In this document: positions 7,936 through 15,403 of the stretch, one piece after another
Layout of the letters: the number at the start of each line of letters is the position of its first letter
Position numbering within the stretch: the stretch's first letter is position 1
From: Alphaproteobacteria bacterium
GTDB lineage: Bacteria; Pseudomonadota; Alphaproteobacteria; JAJFFI01
Length of the DNA: 64,000 nucleotides
Direction: 5' to 3'
Assembly: GCA_030066595.1 (NCBI GenBank)
Contig: JASJBI010000027.1
Coordinates: 1 to 64,000 of the forward strand
Made by a program: the position numbers and the translations under genes
The notes under the pieces: generated by a model
Database searches by the model: none
Told to the model about the DNA's origin: nothing
Seen by the model: only the letters and a program-made list of their open reading frames with translations

Positions 7936-9110
7936 GCGGGCGCGATCGGCGCGAAGACACGCACCGGCCTGTCCCAACCCGCGACCGCATGGGCGCCGAG
8001 ATCGGCGCACGGAAGGTCGCAGGCCTTTGCCAGATCCTCGGACAGGACGACCGGCGCGCTGAGCGGCCGCGTGAGCTTCTCGATCCGCGCCGCCAGGTTC
8101 ACCGCCCGGCCCATGACCGTGAAGTCGAGGCGGGTCGGCGAGCCGACGTTGCCATAGACGATCTCGCCGAGGTGCAGACCGATCCCGAAGGCGAACCGGT
8201 CACGGTACGCTTGGGCGCGCTCCTGCGCGTTATGGGCCGCCCCGATCGCCGCGCGACAGGCGGTCTGCGGGTCCTCGTCCACTGGGAAGATCGCCAGCAC
8301 CGCATCCCCGATCAGCTTCAAGACCTCGCCATCCGCTTCGGTGACGGCCGCGTCGACGACTTCGAAATAGCTGTTGGCCAGGGCGACGGCCTCGCTCGCG
8401 GGCAGCTCGTTCGCCAGCCGGCTCCAGTCACGCAGATCGCTGAACCAGATCGCCGCCTGCTGGGTCTCCACGTCGCCGCGCTTGATACGCCCCTGCAGCA
8501 CACGGGCGCCGCTGCGCGGGCCGATATAGGCGGTCGCCACGGTGCGCGCGAGGGTGTGTGCGGACGCGACCTCGAGGATCGGGCTGACGATCACCGCGAG
8601 CGCCTCGAACTTGCTCAAATCCGTCTCGGTGAAGCCGCCGGCTCGATCGGTCACCACGACCATGGCCGCGGACTGACCCGTGGTGAAGACCAAGGGCATG
8701 GCCAGATAGTCCGTTGCCCCCTGCGCGGCGAGATCGTGCAGCAGCGCATGGTCCGTCGCCCCGAGGCTCGCATCGAGACGGCGTCTGAAGCTCGTGCGGG
8801 TACGTCTGACATGGGCCAGCGGGCTGCCGACGTAGCTGGCCTTTCGCTCGAGCCCGTGCGTGGCCACCCGGTCGCGCTCGAGTTCTCCGCTGGCTTGCCA
8901 AACCGCCGACCAACCGGCCAGCAGCGGGTGCAGGGTACGCATCGCAAGACGCAGGCGGACGATCGGGGCGCCCGCCTCGTGCATACGGATCCCAAGCTCG
9001 CGAGTGAGCTCGTTCGGATCGGTCAGGAATCGGCCCTCGCGAAAGAGCCAGTCCAAAATGGGGGCGGGTGCCCATCCCTCATCCGTTCCCGTCAATACAC
9101 TCTCGATCAA
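7932..9110 (-). CDS. Class III adenylate/guanylate cyclase
   Basis: A 392-residue protein with an N-terminal region of about 200 residues (ILDWLFREGR at 18-27, LRTLHPLLAGWS near 58-68, GAF-like) and a C-terminal class III cyclase domain (about 218-350). Metal-binding aspartates are D225 in FSDLRD and D269 in IGDAV; the transition-state residues N338 and R342 are in VNLAARIE. It should make cAMP (or cGMP) in the cytosol. This N-terminal architecture is widespread in alphaproteobacteria and its ligand is unknown. The TTG start at 9110 is chosen because GGAGG lies 7 nt upstream and the next ATG (residue 43) would cut the conserved N-terminal region. It is divergent from the glycosyltransferase gene. 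Confidence 0.8.
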   Translation of the reverse strand: MIESVLTGTDEGWAPAPILDWLFREGRFLTDPNELTRELGIRMHEAGAPIVRLRLAMRTLHPLLAGWSAVWQASGELERDRVATHGLERKASYVGSPLAHVRRTRTSFRRRLDASLGATDHALLHDLAAQGATDYLAMPLVFTTGQSAAMVVVTDRAGGFTETDLSKFEALAVIVSPILEVASAHTLARTVATAYIGPRSGARVLQGRIKRGDVETQQAAIWFSDLRDWSRLANELPASEAVALANSYFEVVDAAVTEADGEVLKLIGDAVLAIFPVDEDPQTACRAAIGAAHNAQERAQAYRDRFAFGIGLHLGEIVYGNVGSPTRLDFTVMGRAVNLAARIEKLTRPLSAPVVLSEDLAKACDLPCADLGAHAVAGWDRPVRVFAPIAPA

Positions 9111-9260
9111 CGGACGACCTCCAAGACTGGTTGCAGCATCCTGTGCATGATCGGCCGTGACGCCGGTCGCGCAAGCCCTCCGGTGCGGGACCTCCCCCGC
9201 GGCTATTGCTCGGGTCTCAACCGGCACGGTAGAACCAGGGCCGGATTGAGAACACCCAAC

Positions 9261-10499
9261 ATGCGCATCCTGTTCCTGCATATCAACTTCCCGGCTCAGT
9301 TTCGGCACCTGGCGACGGCCATCGGGTCCAGCCCGAAGAACCAGGTGGTCTACGGTACGGTCACCGGCCGGGCCAACTTCAAGGGCGTGCGCCGGGTGCA
9401 TTACAAGCCGCACCGGGAGCCGCGCAAGGAAGTGCACCCCTATGTCCGGCCCTATGAGAAGGCGGTGCTGCACGGCCAGGCCGCCTATCGCATGTGCCGG
9501 GCGCTCAAGCAGCGCGGCTTCGTGCCGGATATCGTTTACGGCCATTCCGGCTTCGGCCCGACCATGTATGTGCGGGACGCGTTCCCGGACGCGCGCATCA
9601 TGTGCTACTTCGAATGGTACTTCCATTCGCGGGGGCAGGGCGCCGGGTTTCGCCCCGACCAGTCCTTCACCGAGGACGACGTTCTGCTGATCCGCGGGCG
9701 CAACGCGCCGATCCTCCTGGATCTCGCAATGTGCGACTGGGGTCTGACGCCGACCACGTGGCAGTACCAGCAGTTCCCCGAGCGGTTCCAGGACCGCCTG
9801 ACCGTCCTGCACGACGGCGTCCCGGTCGACTATTTCGTGCCCAAGCCGGGCGCCAAGCTGATCCTGCCGGAGCTGGACCTCAGCCACGCCGACGAGATTG
9901 TCACCTATGTGGCCCGGGGTATGGAGCCGACGCGCGGCTTTCCCGAGATGATCAAGCTGGCGCGCGAGCTGCAGCAGCGCCGGCCGAAGGTGCACGTGGT
10001 GATCGTCGGCGAGGACCGAGTGGCCTACGGTGCCAAGCTGCCCGAGGGCGACAGCTGGAAGAAGCGGATGCTGGCCGAGGTCGAGGTCGACGAGACGCGC
10101 CTGCACTTCACCGGACCGCTGCCATACGGGCAGTATCTCAAGGTGCTGCAGGCGTCTTCGGCGCATGTCTATCTGACCGTGCCCTTCGTCCTGTCCTGGT
10201 CGATGATCGAGGCCATGTGTGCGGGTTGTGTCGTCATCGGCTCGGACACGCCGCCGGTACGGGAAGTCATCGAGGACGGCAAGAACGGGCTGTTGGTCGG
10301 CTTCTTCGACATCGAGGGGATCGCCGACCGGGTGGAGGAGGTGCTGGATCACCCCACGCGCATGGCCGAGATCCGCGAGCACGCGCGGCAGACGGTGCTG
10401 GAGCGCTACGCGCTGAAGGACCTCTTGCCGAAACACCTCGCCGTGCTCGAGGACGTGGCCAACGGGCGCAGGCCGAAGGCGGGTCCGCAGGATGTCTGA
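9261..10499 (+). CDS. Glycosyltransferase family 4 protein
   Basis: A 412-residue GT-B-fold glycosyltransferase. The N-terminal MRILFLHINFPAQFRHL block and the region around GHSGFGP belong to the acceptor domain. The C-terminal half carries the GT4 nucleotide-sugar region, with VARGMEPTRGFPEM and a late SMIEAMCAGCVVIGSDTPPV block with an E-A-M-x-x-G arrangement. It probably transfers a sugar from a nucleotide donor during polysaccharide or exopolysaccharide synthesis. No polysaccharide cluster surrounds it, so donor and acceptor remain unknown. The ATG at 9261 is the natural family start. Its stop overlaps the ATG of the following 43-codon frame. Confidence 0.8.
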   Translation: MRILFLHINFPAQFRHLATAIGSSPKNQVVYGTVTGRANFKGVRRVHYKPHREPRKEVHPYVRPYEKAVLHGQAAYRMCRALKQRGFVPDIVYGHSGFGPTMYVRDAFPDARIMCYFEWYFHSRGQGAGFRPDQSFTEDDVLLIRGRNAPILLDLAMCDWGLTPTTWQYQQFPERFQDRLTVLHDGVPVDYFVPKPGAKLILPELDLSHADEIVTYVARGMEPTRGFPEMIKLARELQQRRPKVHVVIVGEDRVAYGAKLPEGDSWKKRMLAEVEVDETRLHFTGPLPYGQYLKVLQASSAHVYLTVPFVLSWSMIEAMCAGCVVIGSDTPPVREVIEDGKNGLLVGFFDIEGIADRVEEVLDHPTRMAEIREHARQTVLERYALKDLLPKHLAVLEDVANGRRPKAGPQDV

Positions 10500-10623
10500 G
10501 GAAACAGCGGAACAGTCCCACAAGCTGGTCCTGCACATGGGCTGCGGGCCGGTCCGGGTCAGCCGCGGCAAGAATTTCGATCTCTGGGCGATCGGCCACA
10601 AGACGGCGTCGAAGAGCGCCTGA
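10492..10623 (+). CDS. 43-residue ORF, possible methyltransferase remnant
   Basis: A short frame whose ATG lies inside the glycosyltransferase stop region (8-nt overlap), so it would be translationally coupled. Its first 20 or so residues (ending KLVLHMGCGPVRV) look like the start of a class I SAM-dependent methyltransferase, where LHxGCGP is the glycine-rich motif I. The remaining residues lose any resemblance and the frame stops. The simplest reading is the 5' stub of a former methyltransferase gene cut by a deletion; a genuine small protein cannot be excluded. Confidence 0.4.
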   Translation: MSEETAEQSHKLVLHMGCGPVRVSRGKNFDLWAIGHKTASKSA

Positions 10624-10735
10624 GCCCCGTCCGGCGGCCATCCCGAAACGAACTCCTGTAACGGCACCCCGCTGACGACGGCTGATGTCTGACCGCATTA
10701 AACAGAAAATTCTTGTATAATGAGATTTTTTCACA

Positions 10736-10764
10736 TTGACTTGGGATCAAACTGTGCAAATATC
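10736..10764 (+). promoter_or_regulatory. Candidate sigma-70 promoter of the cys operon
   Basis: TTGACT (10736-10741) is followed after 17 bp by AATATC (10759-10764), within an AT-rich stretch of about 150 bp between the methyltransferase stub and cysG. The -35 is good and the -10 is weak. A nearby TTGACTTGGGATCAA resembles an FNR site but has a 5-bp spacer instead of 4, so it is not called as one. Confidence 0.3.
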
Positions 10765-10852
10765 TCCATTCATCTTGCGTTAATACTGCAGTTTTTGCAT
10801 GTAGAATGCGGAAAGCGCGTTAATTGGGATCACTATTCCACAGGACCGACAC

Positions 10853-11773
10853 ATGAACCACGCGCCCGCATTTCACAATTTACAGGATTGGAGCCTCGCC
10901 AGGCTGCTGGTCTTGGCGCGCAGCACCGCCGAGGCCGCGCGCCGGGCGTCGGCGCGCCTGCACCGCGGGCTGGGACGTTCCACGCCGAATTTCGCTCCGG
11001 CGAAGCGGTGGGTCGGATCCGTGGCCCTGGTGGGCGCCGGTCCCGGCGACCCCGAGCTCCTGACCCTGCGCGCCTACCGGCGGATCCAAGCGGCCGAGGT
11101 GGTCGTCTATGACCGGCTGGTGGACCCGGACATCCTGGCGCTGGTGCCGTCCGAGGCCGAGACCATCTATGTCGGCAAGGGAAAGGGCTGCCATAGCCGC
11201 AGCCAGGCCGAGATCAACGCCCTGATCGCGGCCCGCGCCCGCGCCGGCCGGCGGGTGGTGCGGCTCAAGGGCGGCGATCCGTTCGTCTTCGGCCGGGGCG
11301 GGGAGGAGCAGGACTATCTGGCCGCCGAAGGCATCGCGGTCGAGGTGGTGCCGGGCATCACCGCCGCCACCGGCTGCGCCGCGGCCGCCGGCATCCCCCT
11401 GACCCACCGGGACCACGCCAACGCGGTGACCTTCCTGACCGGCCACGGCAAGGACGGCGAGCCGGATCTGGACTGGCAGGGGCTGGTGCGCGGACGCCAG
11501 ACCCTGGTGGTCTACATGGGCCTGTCCGCCGCGGCGCACATCGCGGCGCGGCTGATCGCGCACGGCATGGCGCCGGGCACGCCCGCCGCCGTCATCGAGA
11601 ACGGCACCCGGCCGGACCAGAGGCTCGCCGTCGGCAGCGTCGCCGATCTGGCCGCGATGGTCGCGGCGGAGGGCCTCATCGGGCCGGCGATCATCATCAT
11701 CGGGGACGTGGTGCGGGCGGCGGATCAAGCGCGGGACGCCGCGCGGGCCGGCATCGCGGCCGACGCGGCCTGA
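10853..11773 (+). CDS. cobA: Uroporphyrinogen-III C-methyltransferase (SUMT)
   Basis: A 306-residue enzyme that methylates uroporphyrinogen III at C2 and C7 to precorrin-2, the branch point for siroheme and cobalamin. The SUMT domain starts at about residue 55 with VALVGAGPGDPELLTLRA; the DRLVDPDIL, GGDPFVFGRGGEE and PGITAATGCAA blocks are all present. About 50 residues precede the domain and are not part of the usual fold; this extension is basic and has no clear motif. The context in the sulfite reductase operon indicates the product feeds siroheme for CysI. No CysG-type dehydrogenase/ferrochelatase domain is fused, so that activity must be encoded elsewhere. Confidence 0.88.
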   Translation: MNHAPAFHNLQDWSLARLLVLARSTAEAARRASARLHRGLGRSTPNFAPAKRWVGSVALVGAGPGDPELLTLRAYRRIQAAEVVVYDRLVDPDILALVPSEAETIYVGKGKGCHSRSQAEINALIAARARAGRRVVRLKGGDPFVFGRGGEEQDYLAAEGIAVEVVPGITAATGCAAAAGIPLTHRDHANAVTFLTGHGKDGEPDLDWQGLVRGRQTLVVYMGLSAAAHIAARLIAHGMAPGTPAAVIENGTRPDQRLAVGSVADLAAMVAAEGLIGPAIIIIGDVVRAADQARDAARAGIAADAA

Positions 11774-11790
11774 GGGAGGAGAGCGCAGAC

Positions 11791-12090
11791 ATGATCACAC
11801 AGGTGGTGACCGCCAACCGGCTGGTGGACGGGATCGTGGTGTTTCTCGCGGCCGACGGCGGCTGGTCCGAGCGGTTCGATCTGGCCGCGGTGAGCCGCAG
11901 CGAAGAGGCGAGCCGCCGGCTCCTCGGCATTGCCGAGCAGGCGGAGGCCGACCGCGTCGTGGTCGCCCCCTATCTGATCGACGTCCGCGAAGAGGACGGC
12001 GCCGTGCGGCCGGTGCGCTTCCGGGAGCACATCCGGGCCTTCGGCCCGCCGGTCCATCCCCAGTTCGCGCGCCCCGGCGCAGGAGCCTGA
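11791..12090 (+). CDS. DUF2849 domain protein in the sulfite reductase operon
   Basis: A 99-residue soluble protein recognised as DUF2849, a small alphaproteobacterial family almost always encoded between cobA/cysG and cysI. It begins at ATG 11791 with GGGAGGAG 12-19 nt upstream. The sequence (VTANRLVDGIVVFLAADGGW near the N-terminus) shows no catalytic motif. Its conserved position suggests an accessory role in sulfite reduction, for example in electron delivery or siroheme handling, but this has not been demonstrated. Confidence 0.75.
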   Translation: MITQVVTANRLVDGIVVFLAADGGWSERFDLAAVSRSEEASRRLLGIAEQAEADRVVVAPYLIDVREEDGAVRPVRFREHIRAFGPPVHPQFARPGAGA

Positions 12091-12094
12091 CGCC

Positions 12095-13750
12095 ATGTAC
12101 CGTTATGACGAATTCGACCGCACCTTCGTCGACCAGCGGGTCGCCCAGTTCCGCGACCAGGTCCGCCGGCGGCTCGAAGGCGAGCTGAGCGAGGACGAGT
12201 TCCGGCCGCTCCGGCTGATGAACGGGCTCTATCTCCAGCTGCACGCCTACATGCTGCGGGTCGCCGTGCCCTATGGCACGCTCTCGGCCGCGCAGATGCG
12301 CAAGCTGGCCCACATCGCCCGGCGCTATGACCGGGGCTACGGCCATTTCACCACCCGCCAGAACATCCAGTACAACTGGCCCAAGCTCTCCGAGACGCCG
12401 GACCTCCTCGACGAGCTGGCCGAAGTCGAGATGCACGCCATCCAGACCAGCGGCAACTGCATCCGCAACGTCACCGCGGACCAGTTCGCCGGCGTCGCCG
12501 CCGACGAGATCGAGGACCCGCGGATCTATGCCGAGATCATCCGGCAATGGTCGTCGCTGCACCCGGAGTTCTCGTTCCTGCCGCGCAAGTTCAAGGTCGC
12601 GGTGACCGGCGCGACGCGGGACCGGGCCGCGGTCAAGGTGCACGACATCGGCCTGTTCATCCGCCGCAACGCGGCCGGCGAGGTGGGCTTCGAGGTCGTC
12701 GTGGGCGGCGGCCAGGGGCGCACGCCGATGATCGCCAAGACGGTGCGCAGCTTCGTCGAGAAGCGCCACCTGCTGTCCTATCTCGAGGCGATCATGCGGG
12801 TCTACAACCAGTTCGGCCGGCGCGACAACAAGTTCAAAGCGCGCATCAAGATCCTGGTGCACGAGATTGGTATTGAAGAATTTACCCGGCGTGTGGAAGC
12901 CGAGTGGGCCGAGATCAGGGACGGCGTCCTGGACCTGCCCGCGGACGAGGTCGCCCGCATCCACGCCTACTTCGCGCCGCCGGCTTACGAGCCGGAGGGC
13001 GAGGCGGCCGCCACGCTCGCCCGCCAGCGTCTGTCCGACCCGGCCTTCAACGCCTGGGTGCGCAGCAACGCGGTCGCGCACAAGCAGCCGGGCTACGCCA
13101 TCGCCAACATCTCGCTGAAGCCCGAGGGCGGCGTGCCGGGCGACGCCACGGCCGAGCAGATGGACGCGGTCGCCGATCTGGCCGAGCAGTACAGCTTCTC
13201 GGAGATCCGCGTCACGCACGAGCAGAACCTGGTGCTGCCCGACGTGCGCCAGGACGCGCTCTACGAGCTCTGGCAGGCGCTCGACGCCCAGGGGCTGGCC
13301 ACGCCGAACCTCAATTTGGTGACCGACATCATCGCCTGCCCGGGGCTCGACTACTGCTCGCTGGCCAACGCGCGCTCGATCCCGATCGCCCAGCGCCTCT
13401 CGCGCCGCTTCGCCGACCTCAAGCGCCAGCACGACATCGGCGAGCTGCGCATCAAGATCTCGGGCTGCATCAACGCCTGCGGCCACCACCATGTGGGCCA
13501 CATCGGCATCCTGGGCGTCGACCGGAAGGGCGAGGAATACTACCAGATCACCCTCGGCGGCAGCGCCGACGAGGACGCGGCGATCGGCAAGATCATCGGC
13601 CCGGCCTTCTCGAGCGCCGAGGTGGTCGACGCGCTCGAAGCCATCGTCGAGACCTATCTGCGGGTCCGGCGGGAGGGAGAACGGTTCATCGACACCTATG
13701 GCCGGGTCGGCGCCGAGCCGTTCAAGGAGGTGCTCTATGCCGCTGCTTAA
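12095..13750 (+). CDS. cysI: Assimilatory nitrite/sulfite reductase hemoprotein
   Basis: A 551-residue siroheme/[4Fe-4S] reductase that takes sulfite to sulfide with six electrons in the cytosol. The cluster ligands are C415 and C421 (CPGLDYC) plus C458 and C462 (CINAC), the standard CX5-6C...CX3C arrangement. TSGNCIRNVTAD and the basic substrate-pocket segment near GHFTTRQNIQ are present. The single-subunit length and lack of a flavoprotein neighbour point to the ferredoxin-type enzyme. It starts 4 bp after DUF2849, and its end overlaps the DUF934 gene by 14 nt. Operon context favours sulfite over nitrite as substrate. Confidence 0.88.
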   Translation: MYRYDEFDRTFVDQRVAQFRDQVRRRLEGELSEDEFRPLRLMNGLYLQLHAYMLRVAVPYGTLSAAQMRKLAHIARRYDRGYGHFTTRQNIQYNWPKLSETPDLLDELAEVEMHAIQTSGNCIRNVTADQFAGVAADEIEDPRIYAEIIRQWSSLHPEFSFLPRKFKVAVTGATRDRAAVKVHDIGLFIRRNAAGEVGFEVVVGGGQGRTPMIAKTVRSFVEKRHLLSYLEAIMRVYNQFGRRDNKFKARIKILVHEIGIEEFTRRVEAEWAEIRDGVLDLPADEVARIHAYFAPPAYEPEGEAAATLARQRLSDPAFNAWVRSNAVAHKQPGYAIANISLKPEGGVPGDATAEQMDAVADLAEQYSFSEIRVTHEQNLVLPDVRQDALYELWQALDAQGLATPNLNLVTDIIACPGLDYCSLANARSIPIAQRLSRRFADLKRQHDIGELRIKISGCINACGHHHVGHIGILGVDRKGEEYYQITLGGSADEDAAIGKIIGPAFSSAEVVDALEAIVETYLRVRREGERFIDTYGRVGAEPFKEVLYAAA

Positions 13751-14243
13751 GGACGGCCGACTGGTCGAAGATCCCTGGGTCCCGCTCGCGGACGAGGATC
13801 CGGTGCCAAAGGACGGCCCGGTGCTCGTGAGCCTCGCGCGCTGGCAGGCCGAGCGTGAGATTTTGCGGGTGCGCCCGGCACCGGTGGGCGTCCGGCTCGC
13901 CAGCGACGATTCCGCCGAGGCCCTCGCCGACGATCTCGCGGACGTCGCGCTGGTGGCGGTGGACTTCCCGGCCTTCGCCGACGGCCGCGGCTATTCCACG
14001 GCCCGGCTGCTGCGCGAGCGGTACGGCTTCACCGGCGAGCTGCGCGCGGTCGGCAACATCCTGCGCGACCAGTACCTGTTCCTGGCCCGCTGCGGCTTCG
14101 ACGCCTTCGAGGTGTCCGACGCCCGCGCGCCCGAGGCCTGGCGCGCCGCCATGGCCGAGTTCCACAACTTCTACCAACCGGCGGCCGACGGGTACGCCTC
14201 GATCATCGCCTTGCGCCACCGGCGCGTGGCGGCGGCGGAGTGA
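13737..14243 (+). CDS. DUF934 (oxidoreductase-like) protein
   Basis: A 168-residue protein of the DUF934 family, which is nearly always found next to cysI and cysH. Family blocks seen are VALVAVDFPAFADGRGYS, LRAVGNILRDQYLFLARCGF and the C-terminal FYQPAADG. It starts at ATG 13737 inside the end of cysI, so translation is coupled. Its biochemical function is not established; position implies a partner of sulfite or APS reduction. Identification of the family is confident. Confidence 0.82.
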   Translation: MPLLKDGRLVEDPWVPLADEDPVPKDGPVLVSLARWQAEREILRVRPAPVGVRLASDDSAEALADDLADVALVAVDFPAFADGRGYSTARLLRERYGFTGELRAVGNILRDQYLFLARCGFDAFEVSDARAPEAWRAAMAEFHNFYQPAADGYASIIALRHRRVAAAE

Positions 14244-14256
14244 TCGGAGCCGGCCG

Positions 14257-14988
14257 ATGCTCGACGCCCCGCTAGCCTCCGTCCCGAGCCTGCCGGAGCT
14301 GCGGCAGCGCTATGCCGGGCAAGACGGGCTGGCGCTGCTCGAGGGCATGATCAAGCACGAGTTCCCGGGGCGGATCGCGCTGGTCTCCTCCTTCGGCACC
14401 GAGGCGGCGGTGCTCCTGGCGCTCGCCGCCGAGGTCGACCCGGCCCTGCCGATCATCTTCCTGGATACCGGCAAACATTTCGGCGAGACGCTCCGCTATC
14501 GCGACCAACTGACGCAACAGCTCGGCCTGACCGACGTGCGCTCGGTCGGGCCGGACCCGCTGGGGGTTCGGCGCGAGGACCAAGACGGCATGCTCTGGAG
14601 CCGCGACCCGGACGCCTGCTGTTTCCTGCGGAAGGTGCTGCCGCTCCGCCGGGCGCTCGAAGGCTTCGACGCCTGGATCACCGGCCGCAAGCAGTACCAG
14701 GGCGGGCTCAGGCGGGACCTGTCGACGCTCGAGGCCGAGGACGGCGGCATCAAGGTCAACCCGCTGGCCAAGTGGACGGCCGACCGCATCGAAACCGAGT
14801 TCGCGGCCCGCGGCCTGCCGCGCCATCCGCTCGAGGCGGACGGCTTCCTCTCGATCGGCTGCATGCCCTGCACCGACCGGGTGGCCCCCGGCGAGACACA
14901 GGACCGCCGCGCCGGCCGCTGGGCCGGGCGCGACAAGACCGAATGCGGCATCCACGCGCCGCTCGCCGCCGCCAGCGGCGGGCGCTGA
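14257..14988 (+). CDS. cysH: Phosphoadenylyl/adenylyl-sulfate reductase
   Basis: A 243-residue reductase that converts activated sulfate (APS or PAPS) to sulfite. The PP-loop region is VSSFGTEAA (43-51). It has both C121-C122 and C202-x-x-C205, the two pairs that bind a [4Fe-4S] cluster, plus the catalytic C230 in ECGIH. The presence of the cluster cysteines indicates the APS-reducing type; enzymes strictly using PAPS lack them. It is the last gene of the cobA-DUF2849-cysI-DUF934-cysH operon and is followed by a REP-like inverted repeat. Confidence 0.87.
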   Translation: MLDAPLASVPSLPELRQRYAGQDGLALLEGMIKHEFPGRIALVSSFGTEAAVLLALAAEVDPALPIIFLDTGKHFGETLRYRDQLTQQLGLTDVRSVGPDPLGVRREDQDGMLWSRDPDACCFLRKVLPLRRALEGFDAWITGRKQYQGGLRRDLSTLEAEDGGIKVNPLAKWTADRIETEFAARGLPRHPLEADGFLSIGCMPCTDRVAPGETQDRRAGRWAGRDKTECGIHAPLAAASGGR

Positions 14989-15055
14989 GCCGCAGTCCCC
15001 GGGCGCCCCACGAGCGGCGCATCCGATCAGCGCCGAAAGGGGCAAGGCCCCCATA

Positions 15056-15116
15056 CTTCGACAAGCTCAACATGAGGGCATCGACTCCGAGCCCTTAATC
15101 CTGAGCCTGTCGAAGG
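15056..15116. repeat. REP-like inverted repeat downstream of cysH
   Basis: The left arm CTTCGACAAGCTCAACATGA and the right arm TAATCCTGAGCCTGTCGAAG are imperfect inverted copies of the CTTCGACAAGCTCAGGATGA type of dispersed palindrome common in alphaproteobacterial intergenic DNA. The position just after an operon fits such elements, which may act in termination or mRNA 3'-end protection. Only one copy was noticed in the window. Confidence 0.6.
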
Positions 15117-15199
15117 ACGAAGGGCGAGGGCCGGGCCTCTTCTTGCAGGCGGCGCCTCAAAAACATCCCTGGCTAGCCTGACTGACGCAAACCCGTCTC

Positions 15200-15230
15200 G
15201 GCGGAGGGCTTTGAATCCCTCCCGCCGCCA
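15200..15230. other. GC-rich hairpin with a tRNA-3'-end-like tail
   Basis: GGCGGAGGG (15200-15208) pairs with CCCTCCCGCC (15217-15226) around an 8-nt loop CTTTGAAT, and CGCCGCCA ends the stretch. This resembles the T-arm and CCA end of a bacterial tRNA, but the loop is one base too long and no tRNA body lies upstream. It may be a decayed attachment site or simply a terminator-like hairpin. Confidence 0.25.
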
Positions 15231-15273
15231 GCGGGCTACCCCCGTACCACCATATGTGTCCCCAACATACTGA

Positions 15274-15327
15274 TTTTCGCAAGAAAAGATGAACTAGAGG
15301 TATACATCGACAATTTTCTTGCGAAAA
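15274..15327. promoter_or_regulatory. Paired operator-like palindromes upstream of the 559-residue gene
   Basis: TTTTCGCAAGAAAA (15274-15287) and its exact reverse complement TTTTCTTGCGAAAA (15314-15327) are separated by 26 bp. Each copy is itself nearly palindromic (TTTTC-N4-GAAAA). The second ends about 77 bp before the start codon. Two matching dyads at this spacing look like binding sites for a dimeric regulator. No regulator gene is adjacent. Confidence 0.45.
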
Positions 15328-15403
15328 ATGCAAATATTGTTCATAGCCTTTGGAGATCGACGCCGGGCGTCCCGCGCCCGGCGCAGCCAACAGGAGACGC
15401 GAC

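Larger units (their letters stand above)
14989..15403. other. Intergenic region between cysH and the 559-residue gene
   Basis: These 415 bp hold no convincing gene. They contain a REP-like inverted repeat (15056-15116), a GC-rich hairpin ending in CGCCGCCA (15200-15230), and a pair of AT-rich inverted palindromes (15274-15327). Base composition falls sharply after about 15240. The ribosome binding site CAGGAGA for the next gene is at 15390-15396. Confidence 0.6.

Noticed and set aside
4747..8010. Very long minus-strand open frame (about 1,087 codons)
   Set aside because: It is the antisense shadow of rhodanese, metZ and the amidohydrolase, caused by high GC; the sequence has no domain.
7989..9260. 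N-terminal extension of the glycosyltransferase frame
   Set aside because: It is antisense to the cyclase gene; the family start MRILFLHINFP at 9261 is clear.
10736..10750. Possible FNR box TTGAC-TTGGG-ATCAA upstream of the cys operon
   Set aside because: The spacer is 5 bp instead of 4, and the target genes are not expected to be oxygen-controlled.
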